From NCBI RefSeq assembly GCF_014644455.1, contig NZ_BMKS01000013.1, positions 1 to 64,000 of the forward strand: a DNA stretch of 64,000 nucleotides, given 5' to 3'. The stretch comes from Caldovatus sediminis (GTDB lineage Bacteria; Pseudomonadota; Alphaproteobacteria; Acetobacterales; Acetobacteraceae). The notes under the pieces were generated by a model that saw only the letters and a list, made by a program, of their open reading frames with translations, did no database searches and was not told where the DNA came from. This document shows, in pieces, positions 51,508 through 59,176 of the stretch (position 1 is its first letter; each line of letters starts with the position of its first letter). The position numbers were made by a program, and so were the translations under genes.

Positions 51508-52042
51508 CCGGCTGCTCGCCCTCGCCCTGGTTTTCGTGCCGCTCTCGCTCGTCTCGCTCGGCGGCGGGCCGAGCATCTTCGCCGAGATGCAGCGCCAGGC
51601 CGTCGAGGTGCACGGCTGGATGACGGATGCGGAGTTCGTGGACCTGTTCGCCATCTCGCGCGCCGCGCCGGGCCCCGGCTCGCTCATCGCCGCGCTGATC
51701 GGCTGGAAGGCGGCGGGGTTCCCCGGGGCGCTGGTGGCGGCGCTCGGCCTCTACCTCCCGTCCTCGCTCCTGGTCTGCGCGGTGGGGGTGCTCGGCCGCC
51801 GCCATGCCGCCTCGCCGGTGCGGGCGGCGATCGAGCGCGGCCTTGCGCCGGTCGCGGTCGGGCTGATCTTCGCCGGCGCGCTGACGCTGCTGCAGGCCGC
51901 GGAGGCAGGCGCCGTCGGCGTGGCGACCACCGCGCTCGCCACGCTGGCGCTGCTGCACCCGCGGGGCAGCCCCTATCTGGTGCTTGCCATCGCGGGCCTG
52001 GCCTTCGCGGTGCTGGGGGCGGTGGGACTGGCGCCGCGCTAG
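51497..52042 (+). CDS. Chromate transporter, short-chain subunit 2
   Basis: 181 residues, the second CHR-domain half: LALVFVPLSLVSLGGGPSIF, FVDLFAISRAAPGPGSLIAA (the PGP motif) and GFPGALVAALGLYLPSSLLV. It begins inside the end of subunit 1 (ATG at 51497, stop of subunit 1 at 51507). The two together equal one long ChrA protein split into separate polypeptides. Confidence 0.88.
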   Translation: MEADRLLALALVFVPLSLVSLGGGPSIFAEMQRQAVEVHGWMTDAEFVDLFAISRAAPGPGSLIAALIGWKAAGFPGALVAALGLYLPSSLLVCAVGVLGRRHAASPVRAAIERGLAPVAVGLIFAGALTLLQAAEAGAVGVATTALATLALLHPRGSPYLVLAIAGLAFAVLGAVGLAPR

Positions 52043-52589
52043 GCTGGCCGGCGTCCGGCGCATCCGCAGATCAAGACCGGGCGTGCCCGCCGCGCTGGAA
52101 CCTGCGTGCGACGGCCAATGCCTTCAGGTCCCCGGCGCTGCCCGGTCGAGCGGCTGCGCGCCGTGCCGCCGCGCCTGGCCCGGTCGGCGCCGCGACGAGC
52201 CTTTCCGATCGGCGGGGCGCTTCAACCGGAGGTCGTTTTTTCAAGCAAAAGGGATTCCAAGTCCCGTCACAAGACAGAGCAAGTCGGTAAATTTTTCGTG
52301 ACATATCGGTTCGGTCGCGGCATATTTGGGCCAGCGAACGCCGATCTCCGGAACCCCGGGCTGGAGCCCCCCACCGCGGCAAGGCCGCTCCGCACCCTGC
52401 ACGCGGCAACGATCCGGTCCGGACAGCGACTACGGGAAGTGTCACGTGGCCGAGCATTTTTCCCCCGCCGATCCGCCTTTGCACGACGGCGCGCCTATCG
52501 CGGGCGCGGGTGCCGCCTTCTCCCCGATACCCGCAGGCCATGCCGGACCGGGGGCGTATGCCGCGGCCGCCCTCCGCGGAGGCCGGACG
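52043..52589. other. Gene-poor stretch with AT-rich island
   Basis: About 550 bp without an intact gene. Positions 52221-52330 are markedly AT-rich (runs of T and A such as TTTTTTC and AAATTTTT), unlike anything nearby, and carry the DUF2235-like remnant described separately. The rest shows only short GC-driven ORFs. Confidence 0.5.
52240..52304 (-). pseudogene. Remnant of a DUF2235 (T6SS-effector-type hydrolase) gene start
   Basis: From an ATG at 52304 the minus strand reads MSRKIYRLALSCDGTWNPF, matching the N-terminal end of DUF2235 alpha/beta-hydrolase proteins, whose first strand is followed by the diagnostic CDGTWN. After about 22 codons the match stops and the frame continues into Arg/Ala-rich shadow sequence. 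Codons in the fragment are AT-rich (ATT, AAA, CTT, AAT), unlike neighbouring genes. I read it as a short foreign remnant, not an expressed gene. The match is short, so chance cannot be excluded. Confidence 0.45.
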
Positions 52590-52916
52590 ATGCCGTCCGC
52601 AGCGGACGCCACCGCCTCGCGGCCCGCCGGGCGCCGCGTGCTCGCCCGCGTCCTCGACGCAGGCCGGTCCGCCTGCGAGGCCGGGGAGGTCGAGGTCGCC
52701 GAACGCCTGCTGCAGCTCGCCGGACGTCTGCTCGAGGATCGGCCCGATCCGGTGATCGCCGAACCCGCCAGACGACGCGGGCGCCCGCCACGGCATGACC
52801 TCTCGATCTGGCAGGAGGACGCGGAGGCGTTCATCGCCCTCTGCGGCGCGGTCTGGCAGCTGCGCCGCGCGCGGTCGCACCCGTACGAGCGGGCCGCGCC
52901 GGGCCTGCCCGACTGA
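52590..52916 (+). CDS. Small hypothetical protein
   Basis: 108 residues, unrecognised. GC-ending codon use is consistent with real coding, and GGAGG at 52578-52582 sits 7 bases before the ATG. The protein has an amphipathic helical stretch (GEVEVAERLLQLAGRLLEDR), a basic patch (ARRRGRPPRHDLS) and a final Trp/Ala helix (EAFIALCGAVWQLRRARS). There are no membrane segments or signal peptide. It converges with the TauE/SafE gene. The frame is open further upstream (possible GTG at 52446), but that part looks non-coding. Confidence 0.5.
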   Translation: MPSAADATASRPAGRRVLARVLDAGRSACEAGEVEVAERLLQLAGRLLEDRPDPVIAEPARRRGRPPRHDLSIWQEDAEAFIALCGAVWQLRRARSHPYERAAPGLPD

Positions 52917-52985
52917 ACCGCTCGCCGCCGCGGCGGCCGCTCCCCGGGCGGGCCGGCGCCGCTGCCGCGAGGCCGTTCAGCCGCC

Positions 52986-53753
52986 TCAGCCTGCCGCGGC
53001 CAGATCCCGCAGGGCCAGTACCAGGCCGCGCAGCGCGAGCAGCGAGACGGCCACGCCCACCAGCGCCATCATCGGCCGCTCCGGCACCCGCCGCGCCACC
53101 AGCGCCGCGAAGGGCGCGGCCAGCACGCCGCCCAGCACCAGTCCCGCGACCACCGCGCGCAGCGACACGCCGATCGTCGCCAGGAAGGTGATCGAGATCG
53201 TGAGGGCGACGAAGAACTCCGCGAGGTTCGCGGAGCCGATCGCGACGCGGGGGAGGGTTCCCTGGCCGATCAGTGTCGTGGTGACGATCGCCCCCCAGCC
53301 GCCGCCGCCCATCGCGTCGAGGGCGCCACCGCAGAATCCCAGCAGGCCCACCCGCCGCAGCGGCGGCTGCGCGATCACCGCCGGTCGCGGCCGCAGCGCC
53401 CGGAGCAGGATCAGGCCGCCCATGCTCACGAGATAGAGGCTCACGACGACGCGAACCGGACCGATCGGCATCTCGACCAGCACATAGGCGCCGAGGGCCC
53501 CGCCGAGCGCGCCTGGCACCGCGAGACGGACCACCAGCGCGCGCCGCGCATTGCCGAACAGCCAGTGCGAGAGCCCGGAGGCGCCGGTGGTGAACACCTC
53601 GGCGGCATGGACGCTGGCGCTCGCCATCGCGGGCGTAACGCCGAGGCTGAGCAGCACGCTGGCGGCCGTGAGGCCATAGGCCATGCCGATGGCGCCATCG
53701 ACGAACTGCGCCGCGAAGCCCACCGCGGCGAATGCGATCAGGTTCTCCCCCAT
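52986..53753 (-). CDS. TauE/SafE-family membrane exporter
   Basis: 255 residues with about seven to eight membrane helices. The N-terminal half contains AAVGFAAQFVDGAIGMAYGL and the second half the inverted repeat motif LLGFCGGALDAMGGGGWGAI, the paired glycine-rich signature of sulfite/sulfoacetate exporters (TauE/SafE, PF01925). Substrate could be sulfite or another small anion; no sulfonate genes are adjacent. The ATG has only a weak ribosome-binding site. Confidence 0.88.
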   Translation of the reverse strand: MGENLIAFAAVGFAAQFVDGAIGMAYGLTAASVLLSLGVTPAMASASVHAAEVFTTGASGLSHWLFGNARRALVVRLAVPGALGGALGAYVLVEMPIGPVRVVVSLYLVSMGGLILLRALRPRPAVIAQPPLRRVGLLGFCGGALDAMGGGGWGAIVTTTLIGQGTLPRVAIGSANLAEFFVALTISITFLATIGVSLRAVVAGLVLGGVLAAPFAALVARRVPERPMMALVGVAVSLLALRGLVLALRDLAAAG

Positions 53754-54007
53754 CGCGGGCCTCCGCTGGCCGGTCCGCCGTCTCGTGTCGCGCCGGCACC
53801 CGCGGCGGCTGGCCCATCACCTCGGTCGAGAGGCAATTGGCGAATCTTCGCGTGCCGAGAAGTCGGCGCCGCGCCGGGCTGGGCGCCGGCGCACGATCCC
53901 CGGTCGCGATGGGCGGGCGCCGTACGGCGTGGCGGCACCTGCTGCGGGGCGCGGCGCCGCGGCCACTCCGATCATGCGCTGCCGGGGCGGGGCGCGTGCC
54001 GCCCGCC
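53754..54007. other. Intergenic stretch upstream of the TauE/SafE gene
   Basis: About 250 bp, continuous with repeat copy E, giving about 350 bp without a gene. It should hold the exporter's promoter. I see no clear box, RNA or small gene in it. Confidence 0.4.
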
Positions 54008-54105
54008 GGCGACCTTCTCGCCCGGCCGTTCCCGCCGCCATGGCCCCGGATCGTGGCTTGCGGAGCGGCTTCGCGCTGCCGGCCGGATCCGGCCGCCCGC
54101 GATCA
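54008..54105 (-). repeat. Stop-codon-anchored intergenic repeat, copy E (degenerate)
   Basis: Reads on the minus strand from the TGA of the small membrane-protein gene: GATCGCGGGCGGCCGGATCC at the start and AACGGCCGGGCGAGAAGG near the end, both close to the consensus of the other copies, while the middle has diverged. This is the only copy not in a convergent gap; the next gene downstream is in the same direction. Confidence 0.5.
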
Positions 54106-54261
54106 GAACTGCGCCATCGCGGCGGGCGGCGGGGCGGCGGCCCTGTCCGGACGTCCCTCGGCCGAGACACTCTGCTGGATCAGGGCAAGGAACGCGCCGG
54201 CGAACGCCATGGCGATCACGAGCACCATGAGCGCAGCGCCCCTGAGGATCAGCCTGGCCAT
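54103..54261 (-). CDS. Small single-span membrane or exported protein
   Basis: 52 residues from ATG at 54261 to TGA at 54103. Arg-containing N-terminus (MARLILRG), one hydrophobic segment of about 20 residues (AALMVLVIAMAFAGAFLALI), then [20 protein letters not shown], a short Pro/Ala-rich tail. It could be a one-helix membrane protein or a secreted peptide cut near SVSA. Codon use is GC-ending. I do not recognise a family. Support comes from the clean membrane profile and from the repeat that starts exactly at its stop codon, as with the other copies. Confidence 0.5.
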   Translation of the reverse strand: MARLILRGAALMVLVIAMAFAGAFLALIQQSVSAEGRPDRAAAPPPAAMAQF

Positions 54262-54584
54262 TCGGAGCCGCCGTCCCGATCGTCCCGCTTCTTCGCCCGC
54301 GCGGGGAGGCGCGGATCGCCGCCGGGCAACGAGGATAGGAACGCCGAAGCGTTTGCGGAATTTTAACCAACGATAGGGTGGATGCTCCGGCGCCGGCTGC
54401 GCCGCAGGCGCAGCCGGTGCCCGGTCGCGGCGCGCCGCCCTCGGGAAGATGCGGTCCGGCGCGCCGACCCAGCCCGCCGTCGCGGCGCAGCCCTGGCACT
54501 CGCGGCGACAGGTTCCCTTCGCCTGCGACCCTTGGCCTGGTCCGACGTCGGTCCGTGCAGAGACGACTCAGGAGGCAAACCGCG
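54262..54584. other. Intergenic stretch between two small genes
   Basis: About 320 bp. An AT-rich patch at about 54357-54375 (GGAATTTTAACCAACGATAG) may be promoter material. Otherwise only GC-rich shadow ORFs are seen. Confidence 0.4.
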
Positions 54585-54808
54585 ACGCGCAGCTTTCTCC
54601 TCAACACCCTCTTTGCGGGCATCGTCCTCGCCGCGGCGGCCTGTGGCCACGATCCGGGACGCGCGCCTTGACCGGAGGCGCGCTCGGCGCCGGCACCGGC
54701 GGCGCGATCGGCGCGGCGACGGGCGGCTCGGCCGGGACCGGCGCGCTCATCGGCGGCGGCGTCGGCGCCCTCGGCGGCGCGGTGACCGCGCCTCGCGCGC
54801 TCTACTGA
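54585..54808 (+). pseudogene. Decayed glycine-zipper lipoprotein gene (frameshift and lost start codon)
   Basis: An AGGAGG (54570-54575) is followed at ideal distance by ACG (54585) where an ATG would be expected. Reading from it gives RSFLLNTLFAGIVLAAAACG, a lipoprotein signal with lipobox-like AAAC, then HDPG. A one-base deletion near 54657-54660 ends this frame early; the next frame continues in register with TRALTGGALGAGTGGAIGAA and IGGGVGALGGAVTAP, a glycine-zipper domain ending at TGA 54806-54808. The two parts together make a typical small glycine-zipper outer-membrane lipoprotein. If the ACG and the deletion are real, the gene is dead; sequencing error is the alternative. Confidence 0.65.
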
Positions 54809-55342
54809 ACCAATCTCATCTCCGAACGGCGGCCCCGGCGCGACTCGGGAGGGGTTGGCGACGGGCGTCGGTCCCCGCCCGCGTCCGGCGGCGGGAGGCA
54901 GGTGCGCCTGCCCTGCCCGGGGCGTGTCATTCCGGATCGTGCGGAGGGCGGTTCCCGCCGCCTCCCTGCAGGGGGCATCAGGCGAGCCCGTTCGGCCCGC
55001 GTTCCCGTGCGGCCCGGCGACGCGTTCCGGCGCCGAGGGCAGGCGCGCTTGGGCCGCGGCATCTGCGGCCGGTTGCCGCGCACCGGCGCCTGCCGCGAGC
55101 CCGGGGGCGGCCTCCGCATGTGCGGCCGGACATCCTTCCGCTCGGATCCTGCGGGCCCGCTCAGGGTCCGCCGCGCGGTGCCCCTGGCGGCCTCGGCCTC
55201 CGCGATCGGCCGCTCCTCCGCCGTCGCGCGCCGGCAGGCCGGCGCGCCCGGGAAGAGAACGCGTCCCGAACCCTGCGCCTGGGGACTTGATGTGGCGGCG
55301 GCGAGGGCGGAGGCTGCGGCAGCGAACGGAAGAGGAGCGTCC
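54809..55342. other. Intergenic region upstream of the thiolase operon
   Basis: 534 bp. No convincing gene on either strand: the ORFs present are Arg/Pro/Ala-rich shadows. A short signal-peptide-like stretch on the minus strand starting near 55344 (MDAPLPFAAAASALAAATSS) has no recognisable continuation. The region presumably contains the promoter for the six-gene operon that begins at 55343. Confidence 0.45.
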
Positions 55343-56500
55343 ATGGCCCGCCGCAGCATCGGCGCCGTCACCGGCATCGGCGAGACCGACTACACCCGCC
55401 CCCATCCCGGCCGGAGCGCGCTCTCCCTGCAGCTCGAGGCCTCGCTCAAGGCGATCGCCGACGCCGGGCTCGCGCCGCGCGAGATCGACGGGATCGTGAT
55501 TCCGGGGGGCACCGGGCCGGTGGTGGCGGAGGACATCGCCACCAATCTCGGTCTCCCGGACCTCCGCTTCTCCGTCGTGACGCCGCTTGGCGGCGCCGCC
55601 GCGGTGGCCGGGCTGCAGTGCGCCGCGGCGGCGGTCGCGATGGGGGTGTGCAACCACGTGCTGATGCCGCTCGGCCGCACCGGCCGCTCCGGCGCGCGGA
55701 TCGGCGCGCGGCTCGCGCAGATGCCGCAGTTCCGCCTGGTCGGCGAGTTCGAGGCGCCGCACGGCGCCAACGCGCCGGCGCAGTACTACGCGCCGATGGC
55801 GCGGCGGCACATGGAGCTCTACGGCACCACCAGCCGCCAGCTCGCCGAGATCGCCGTGACGACGCGCCGGCACGCGATCCTGAACGGCAACGCCAGCATG
55901 ACGAAGCCGATCACCATCGAGGACCACCAGGCCTCGCGGATGATCGCCGACCCGCTTCGCCTGCTCGACTGCAGCCTGGAGAGCGACGGCGGCGCCGCGG
56001 TGGTGATCAGCGCCGCGGAGCGCGCGCGCGACCTGCGGGCGCCGCCCGTCGTCATCCTCGGCGTCGCCGAGGGGCATCCGGACAGCCCGAGCACGATCAC
56101 CCAGCGCCCGGACATGACGCGGCTCGGCGTCGCCAAGGCGGCGCCGCGCGCCTTCGCCATGGCGGGCGTGACGCCGGCCGACATCCAGGTCGCCGAGATC
56201 TACGACTGCTTCACCTACATCGTCCTCTGCCAGCTCGAGGACCTCGGCTTCTGCGCCAAGGGCGAGGGCGGCGCCTTCGTCGAGGGCGGCGCGCTCGGCC
56301 TCGGCGGACGGCTGCCGGTGAACACCCATGGCGGCCTGCTGTCGCAGGCCCACATGGCGGGCATGAACCACATCGTCGAGCTGGTGCGGCAGCTGCGCGG
56401 CGCGGCCGGCGCGGCGCAGGTGCCGGGGGCCGAACTCGGGCTCGTGACCGGCTACGGCGACCTCGGCGACGGCACCGTCGCCATCATGGCCAAGGGATGA
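55343..56500 (+). CDS. Thiolase-superfamily protein (SCP-x/Ltp2-like; possible retro-aldolase)
   Basis: 385 residues. Thiolase-fold blocks include VTGIGETDYTRPHPGRSALS, DGIVIPGGTGPVVAEDIATN, YYAPMARRHMELYGTTSRQL, DGGAAVVISAAERARDL, and the C-terminal NTHGGLLSQAHMAGMNHIVE, which keeps the His of the GHP region. At the place of the nucleophilic Cys the sequence reads VVTPLGGAAAVAGLQCA, so the usual catalytic Cys appears missing. Cys-less thiolase-like proteins of the Ltp2 type are aldolases that cut beta-hydroxyacyl-CoA and need a DUF35 partner, and the next gene is one. ATG at 55343 follows AGAGGAGCG. Confidence 0.86.
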   Translation: MARRSIGAVTGIGETDYTRPHPGRSALSLQLEASLKAIADAGLAPREIDGIVIPGGTGPVVAEDIATNLGLPDLRFSVVTPLGGAAAVAGLQCAAAAVAMGVCNHVLMPLGRTGRSGARIGARLAQMPQFRLVGEFEAPHGANAPAQYYAPMARRHMELYGTTSRQLAEIAVTTRRHAILNGNASMTKPITIEDHQASRMIADPLRLLDCSLESDGGAAVVISAAERARDLRAPPVVILGVAEGHPDSPSTITQRPDMTRLGVAKAAPRAFAMAGVTPADIQVAEIYDCFTYIVLCQLEDLGFCAKGEGGAFVEGGALGLGGRLPVNTHGGLLSQAHMAGMNHIVELVRQLRGAAGAAQVPGAELGLVTGYGDLGDGTVAIMAKG

Positions 56501-56508
56501 GGCCGACC

Positions 56509-56925
56509 ATGTCCGATGCGATCCCGCCGAAGCCGCGGCCCGAGCCCTCCGACGACACCCGCCCCTACTGGGAGGGCGTCGCCGCGCATCGCCTGCTCCT
56601 GCAGCGCTGCGCCGACTGCGGCCGGGTGCGGCACTATCCGCGCCCCCTCTGCGACGCCTGCCACTCCTTCGCGGTGGAATGGATCGAGGCCTCGGGCCGG
56701 GCGAGCGTGCACAGCTGGACCGTGGCGCACCATCCCTTCCATCCCGCCTTCAAGGCGGAGCTGCCCTACACCCTCGTCACCGCCGACCTCCCCGAGGGCG
56801 TGCGCATGCTCGCGCGGCTGCGCGGCATGGGGCCGGAGGCGCTGCGCGTCGGGCTTCCGCTGCGCATCGGCTTCGAGGACAATGGCGAGGGCCTGACCCT
56901 GCCGGTCTTCCGTCCGGCCGACTGA
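56509..56925 (+). CDS. Zn-ribbon OB-fold protein (DUF35)
   Basis: 138 residues. An N-terminal helix (PYWEGVAAHRLLLQRC) leads to a four-Cys zinc ribbon, CADCGRVRHYPRPLCDACHS, then an OB-fold (SWTVAHHPFHPAFKAELPYT; ARLRGMGPEALRVGLPLRIG). DUF35 proteins are obligate partners of SCP-x/Ltp2-type thiolases and aldolases, usually encoded next to them as here. ATG at 56509 is preceded by GAGG six bases away; an ATG at 56497 overlapping the thiolase stop is possible. Confidence 0.9.
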   Translation: MSDAIPPKPRPEPSDDTRPYWEGVAAHRLLLQRCADCGRVRHYPRPLCDACHSFAVEWIEASGRASVHSWTVAHHPFHPAFKAELPYTLVTADLPEGVRMLARLRGMGPEALRVGLPLRIGFEDNGEGLTLPVFRPAD

Positions 56926-56981
56926 CCGCTTGCCGCCCCGGCGGCGGTGCGGGACACATGGAACGTCGGAGAGCGAGCGGC

Positions 56982-58649
56982 ATGCACGACCTGACGACCC
57001 GGCCGGGCCAGGCCACCGGCGAGTCCACCGAGGCGCTCGACGCGGTCATCGTCGGCGCGGGGTTCGGCGGGCTCTACATGCTGCACCGCCTGCGCGGCCT
57101 CGGCATGACGGCGCGGATCATCGAGGCGGCGGGCGGCGTCGGCGGCACCTGGTGGTGGAACCGCTACCCCGGCGCGCGCTGCGACGTGGAGAGCATGCAG
57201 TACTCCTTCTCCTTCGACGAGAGGCTGCAGCAGGAATGGCGCTGGTCCGAGCGCTTCGCCGCGCAGCCGGAGATCCTGCGCTACGCCGAGCACGTCGCCG
57301 ACCGCTTCGACCTGCGCCGCGACATCCGCTTCAACACCCGCGTCACGGCCGCGCGGTTCGACGAGGCGGCCGGGCGCTGGCTGGTCCTGACCGACCGCGG
57401 CGACCGCCTCTCGGCGCGCTACTGCGTGATGGCGACGGGCTGCCTCTCCTCCGCGCGCGTGCCGGACATCCCGGGGATCGAGAGCTTCCGCGGCCGCACC
57501 TACCACACCGGCCGCTGGCCGCACGAGGAGGTGGACTTCACCGGCCAGCGCGTCGCCGTGATCGGCACCGGCTCCTCGGCGATCCAGGCCGTTCCGGTGA
57601 TCGCGGAGCAGGCGAAGCAGCTCTTCGTCTTCCAGCGCACGCCGAACTTCAGCATCCCCTCGCGCAACAGGCCGATGGACGAGGCGTACGAGCGCTGGTG
57701 GAAGTCCGACTACGCGGCGCACCGGCGCAGGGCGCGCATGATGCGCACCGGCATCCTCTACCACATAGACGAGCGCTCCGCCCTCGACGTTCCGCCGGAG
57801 GAGCGGCGGCGGGTGTACGAGGAGCGCTGGGCCGCCGGCGGCACCGCCTTCATGGGCGCCTTCGCGGACCTGCTGCGCAACCAGCAGGCCAACGACACCG
57901 CGGCGGAGTTCGTGCGCGGCAAGATCGCCGGGATCGTCAGGGACCCCGCCACCGCCGCGCTGCTCCAGCCGCGCGACCACCCGATCGGCACCAAGCGCAT
58001 CTGCGTGGACACGCACTACTACGAGACCTTCAACCGCGCGAACGTCCGGCTGGTGGACGTGCGCTCCGCGCCGATCGAGGCGATCACGCCGACGGGGCTG
58101 CGCCTGCGCGGCGGCGCGGAGTTCGCGGCGGACAGCATCGTCTTCGCCACCGGCTTCGACGCGATGACGGGCGCCGTGCTGGCGGTGGACATCCGCGGCC
58201 GGTCGGGGGCGTCGCTGCGCGAGAAGTGGGCGGCGGGGCCGCGCGCGCATCTCGGCCTGATGGTGGCGGGCTTCCCCAACCTGTTCCTGATCACCGGGCC
58301 GGGCAGCCCCTCCGTGCTCAGCAACATGATGGTCTCGATCGAGCAGCACGTGGACTGGCTCTCCGACTGCCTCGTCCACATGCGCGCGCGCGGCGCCACC
58401 TGCATCGAGCCGACGCAGGAGGCGGAGGACGCCTGGGTGGCGCATGTCGCGGAGGTCGGCGGCCGCACGCTCTATCCGAAGGCGAATTCCTGGTACATGG
58501 GCGCGAACATCCCCGGCAAGCCGCGGGTGTTCATGCCTTATGTCGGCGGCGTCGGCACCTATCGCGAGGAGTGCGACGCGATCGCGGCGCAGGGCTATCC
58601 GGGGTTCCGGATGAGCGCGCCGCAGGCGGCCGCCGCGGCGGCGCAGTGA
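56982..58649 (+). CDS. Baeyer-Villiger-type flavin monooxygenase
   Basis: 555 residues. FAD motif AVIVGAGFGGLYMLHRLRGL, then GGTWWWNRYPGARCDVES typical of BVMOs, the fingerprint FRGRTYHTGRWP matching FxGxxxHxxxW(P/D), and the NADPH motif VAVIGTGSSAIQAVPVIAEQ. C-terminal blocks (TGPGSPSVLSNMMVSIEQHV; GRTLYPKANSWYMGANIPGK) match type I cyclohexanone/phenylacetone-type enzymes. It would insert oxygen next to a ketone to make an ester or lactone. GGAGAG lies 8 bases upstream of ATG 56982; the ATG at 56958 is less likely. Confidence 0.9.
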   Translation: MHDLTTRPGQATGESTEALDAVIVGAGFGGLYMLHRLRGLGMTARIIEAAGGVGGTWWWNRYPGARCDVESMQYSFSFDERLQQEWRWSERFAAQPEILRYAEHVADRFDLRRDIRFNTRVTAARFDEAAGRWLVLTDRGDRLSARYCVMATGCLSSARVPDIPGIESFRGRTYHTGRWPHEEVDFTGQRVAVIGTGSSAIQAVPVIAEQAKQLFVFQRTPNFSIPSRNRPMDEAYERWWKSDYAAHRRRARMMRTGILYHIDERSALDVPPEERRRVYEERWAAGGTAFMGAFADLLRNQQANDTAAEFVRGKIAGIVRDPATAALLQPRDHPIGTKRICVDTHYYETFNRANVRLVDVRSAPIEAITPTGLRLRGGAEFAADSIVFATGFDAMTGAVLAVDIRGRSGASLREKWAAGPRAHLGLMVAGFPNLFLITGPGSPSVLSNMMVSIEQHVDWLSDCLVHMRARGATCIEPTQEAEDAWVAHVAEVGGRTLYPKANSWYMGANIPGKPRVFMPYVGGVGTYREECDAIAAQGYPGFRMSAPQAAAAAAQ

Positions 58650-58666
58650 GGACGGGCGAACGCGCC

Positions 58667-59176
58667 ATGGCGACATCGGAGACGGGGACGCGACCGGGAC
58701 CCGCGGTGGCGGGGCGGGAGCGGGGCAACTTCCTCGACGACTTCCGCCCCGGCCAGGTGTTCGAGCACTGGCCCGGCCGCACCATCACCGAGGCCGACAA
58801 CATCCAGTTCAGCCTGCTGACCATGAACCAGCACCCGATCCACTGCGACGCCGCCTTCGCGGCCCGCTCGGAGTTCGGCAGGCCGCTGGTCAACAGCGCG
58901 CTGACGCTCGCCATCGTCACCGGCATGACGGTGAACGACATCAGCCTCAACGCCATCGCCAATCTCGGCTGGAAGGAGGTCCGCCTGGTCGCGCCGGTCT
59001 TCCCGGGGGACACGATCTATGCCCGCACGCAGGTGCTCGAGGTGCGCGAGAGCCGCTCGCGCCCCGGCCAGGGCATCGTCACCACGCGGACCGAGGGCTA
59101 CAAGGCGGACGGCACCGTGTTCCTCACCTTCGAGCGCGCGAGCCTGATGCCGCGCCGCGGATACCGCGGGCCATGA
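58667..59176 (+). CDS. MaoC-family dehydratase (enoyl-CoA hydratase 2 type)
   Basis: 169 residues of a hot-dog fold. The hydratase-2 region appears as NIQFSLLTMNQHPIHCDAAF (an Asn/His variant of the Asp-x4-N-x2-H motif), followed by FGRPLVNSALTLAIVTGMTV and VFPGDTIYARTQVLEVRESR. The layout resembles mesaconyl-CoA (beta-methylmalyl-CoA) hydratase-like MaoC proteins. It would hydrate an enoyl-CoA for cleavage by the thiolase/aldolase. Its stop overlaps the acyl-CoA dehydrogenase start (ATGA). Confidence 0.88.
   Translation: MATSETGTRPGPAVAGRERGNFLDDFRPGQVFEHWPGRTITEADNIQFSLLTMNQHPIHCDAAFAARSEFGRPLVNSALTLAIVTGMTVNDISLNAIANLGWKEVRLVAPVFPGDTIYARTQVLEVRESRSRPGQGIVTTRTEGYKADGTVFLTFERASLMPRRGYRGP

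Noticed and set aside
54802-55377. A 191-codon minus-strand frame with a signal-peptide-like start
   Set aside because: Only the first 20 residues look signal-like; the rest is basic, proline-rich shadow sequence, and the start codon lies inside the thiolase gene's 5' end.
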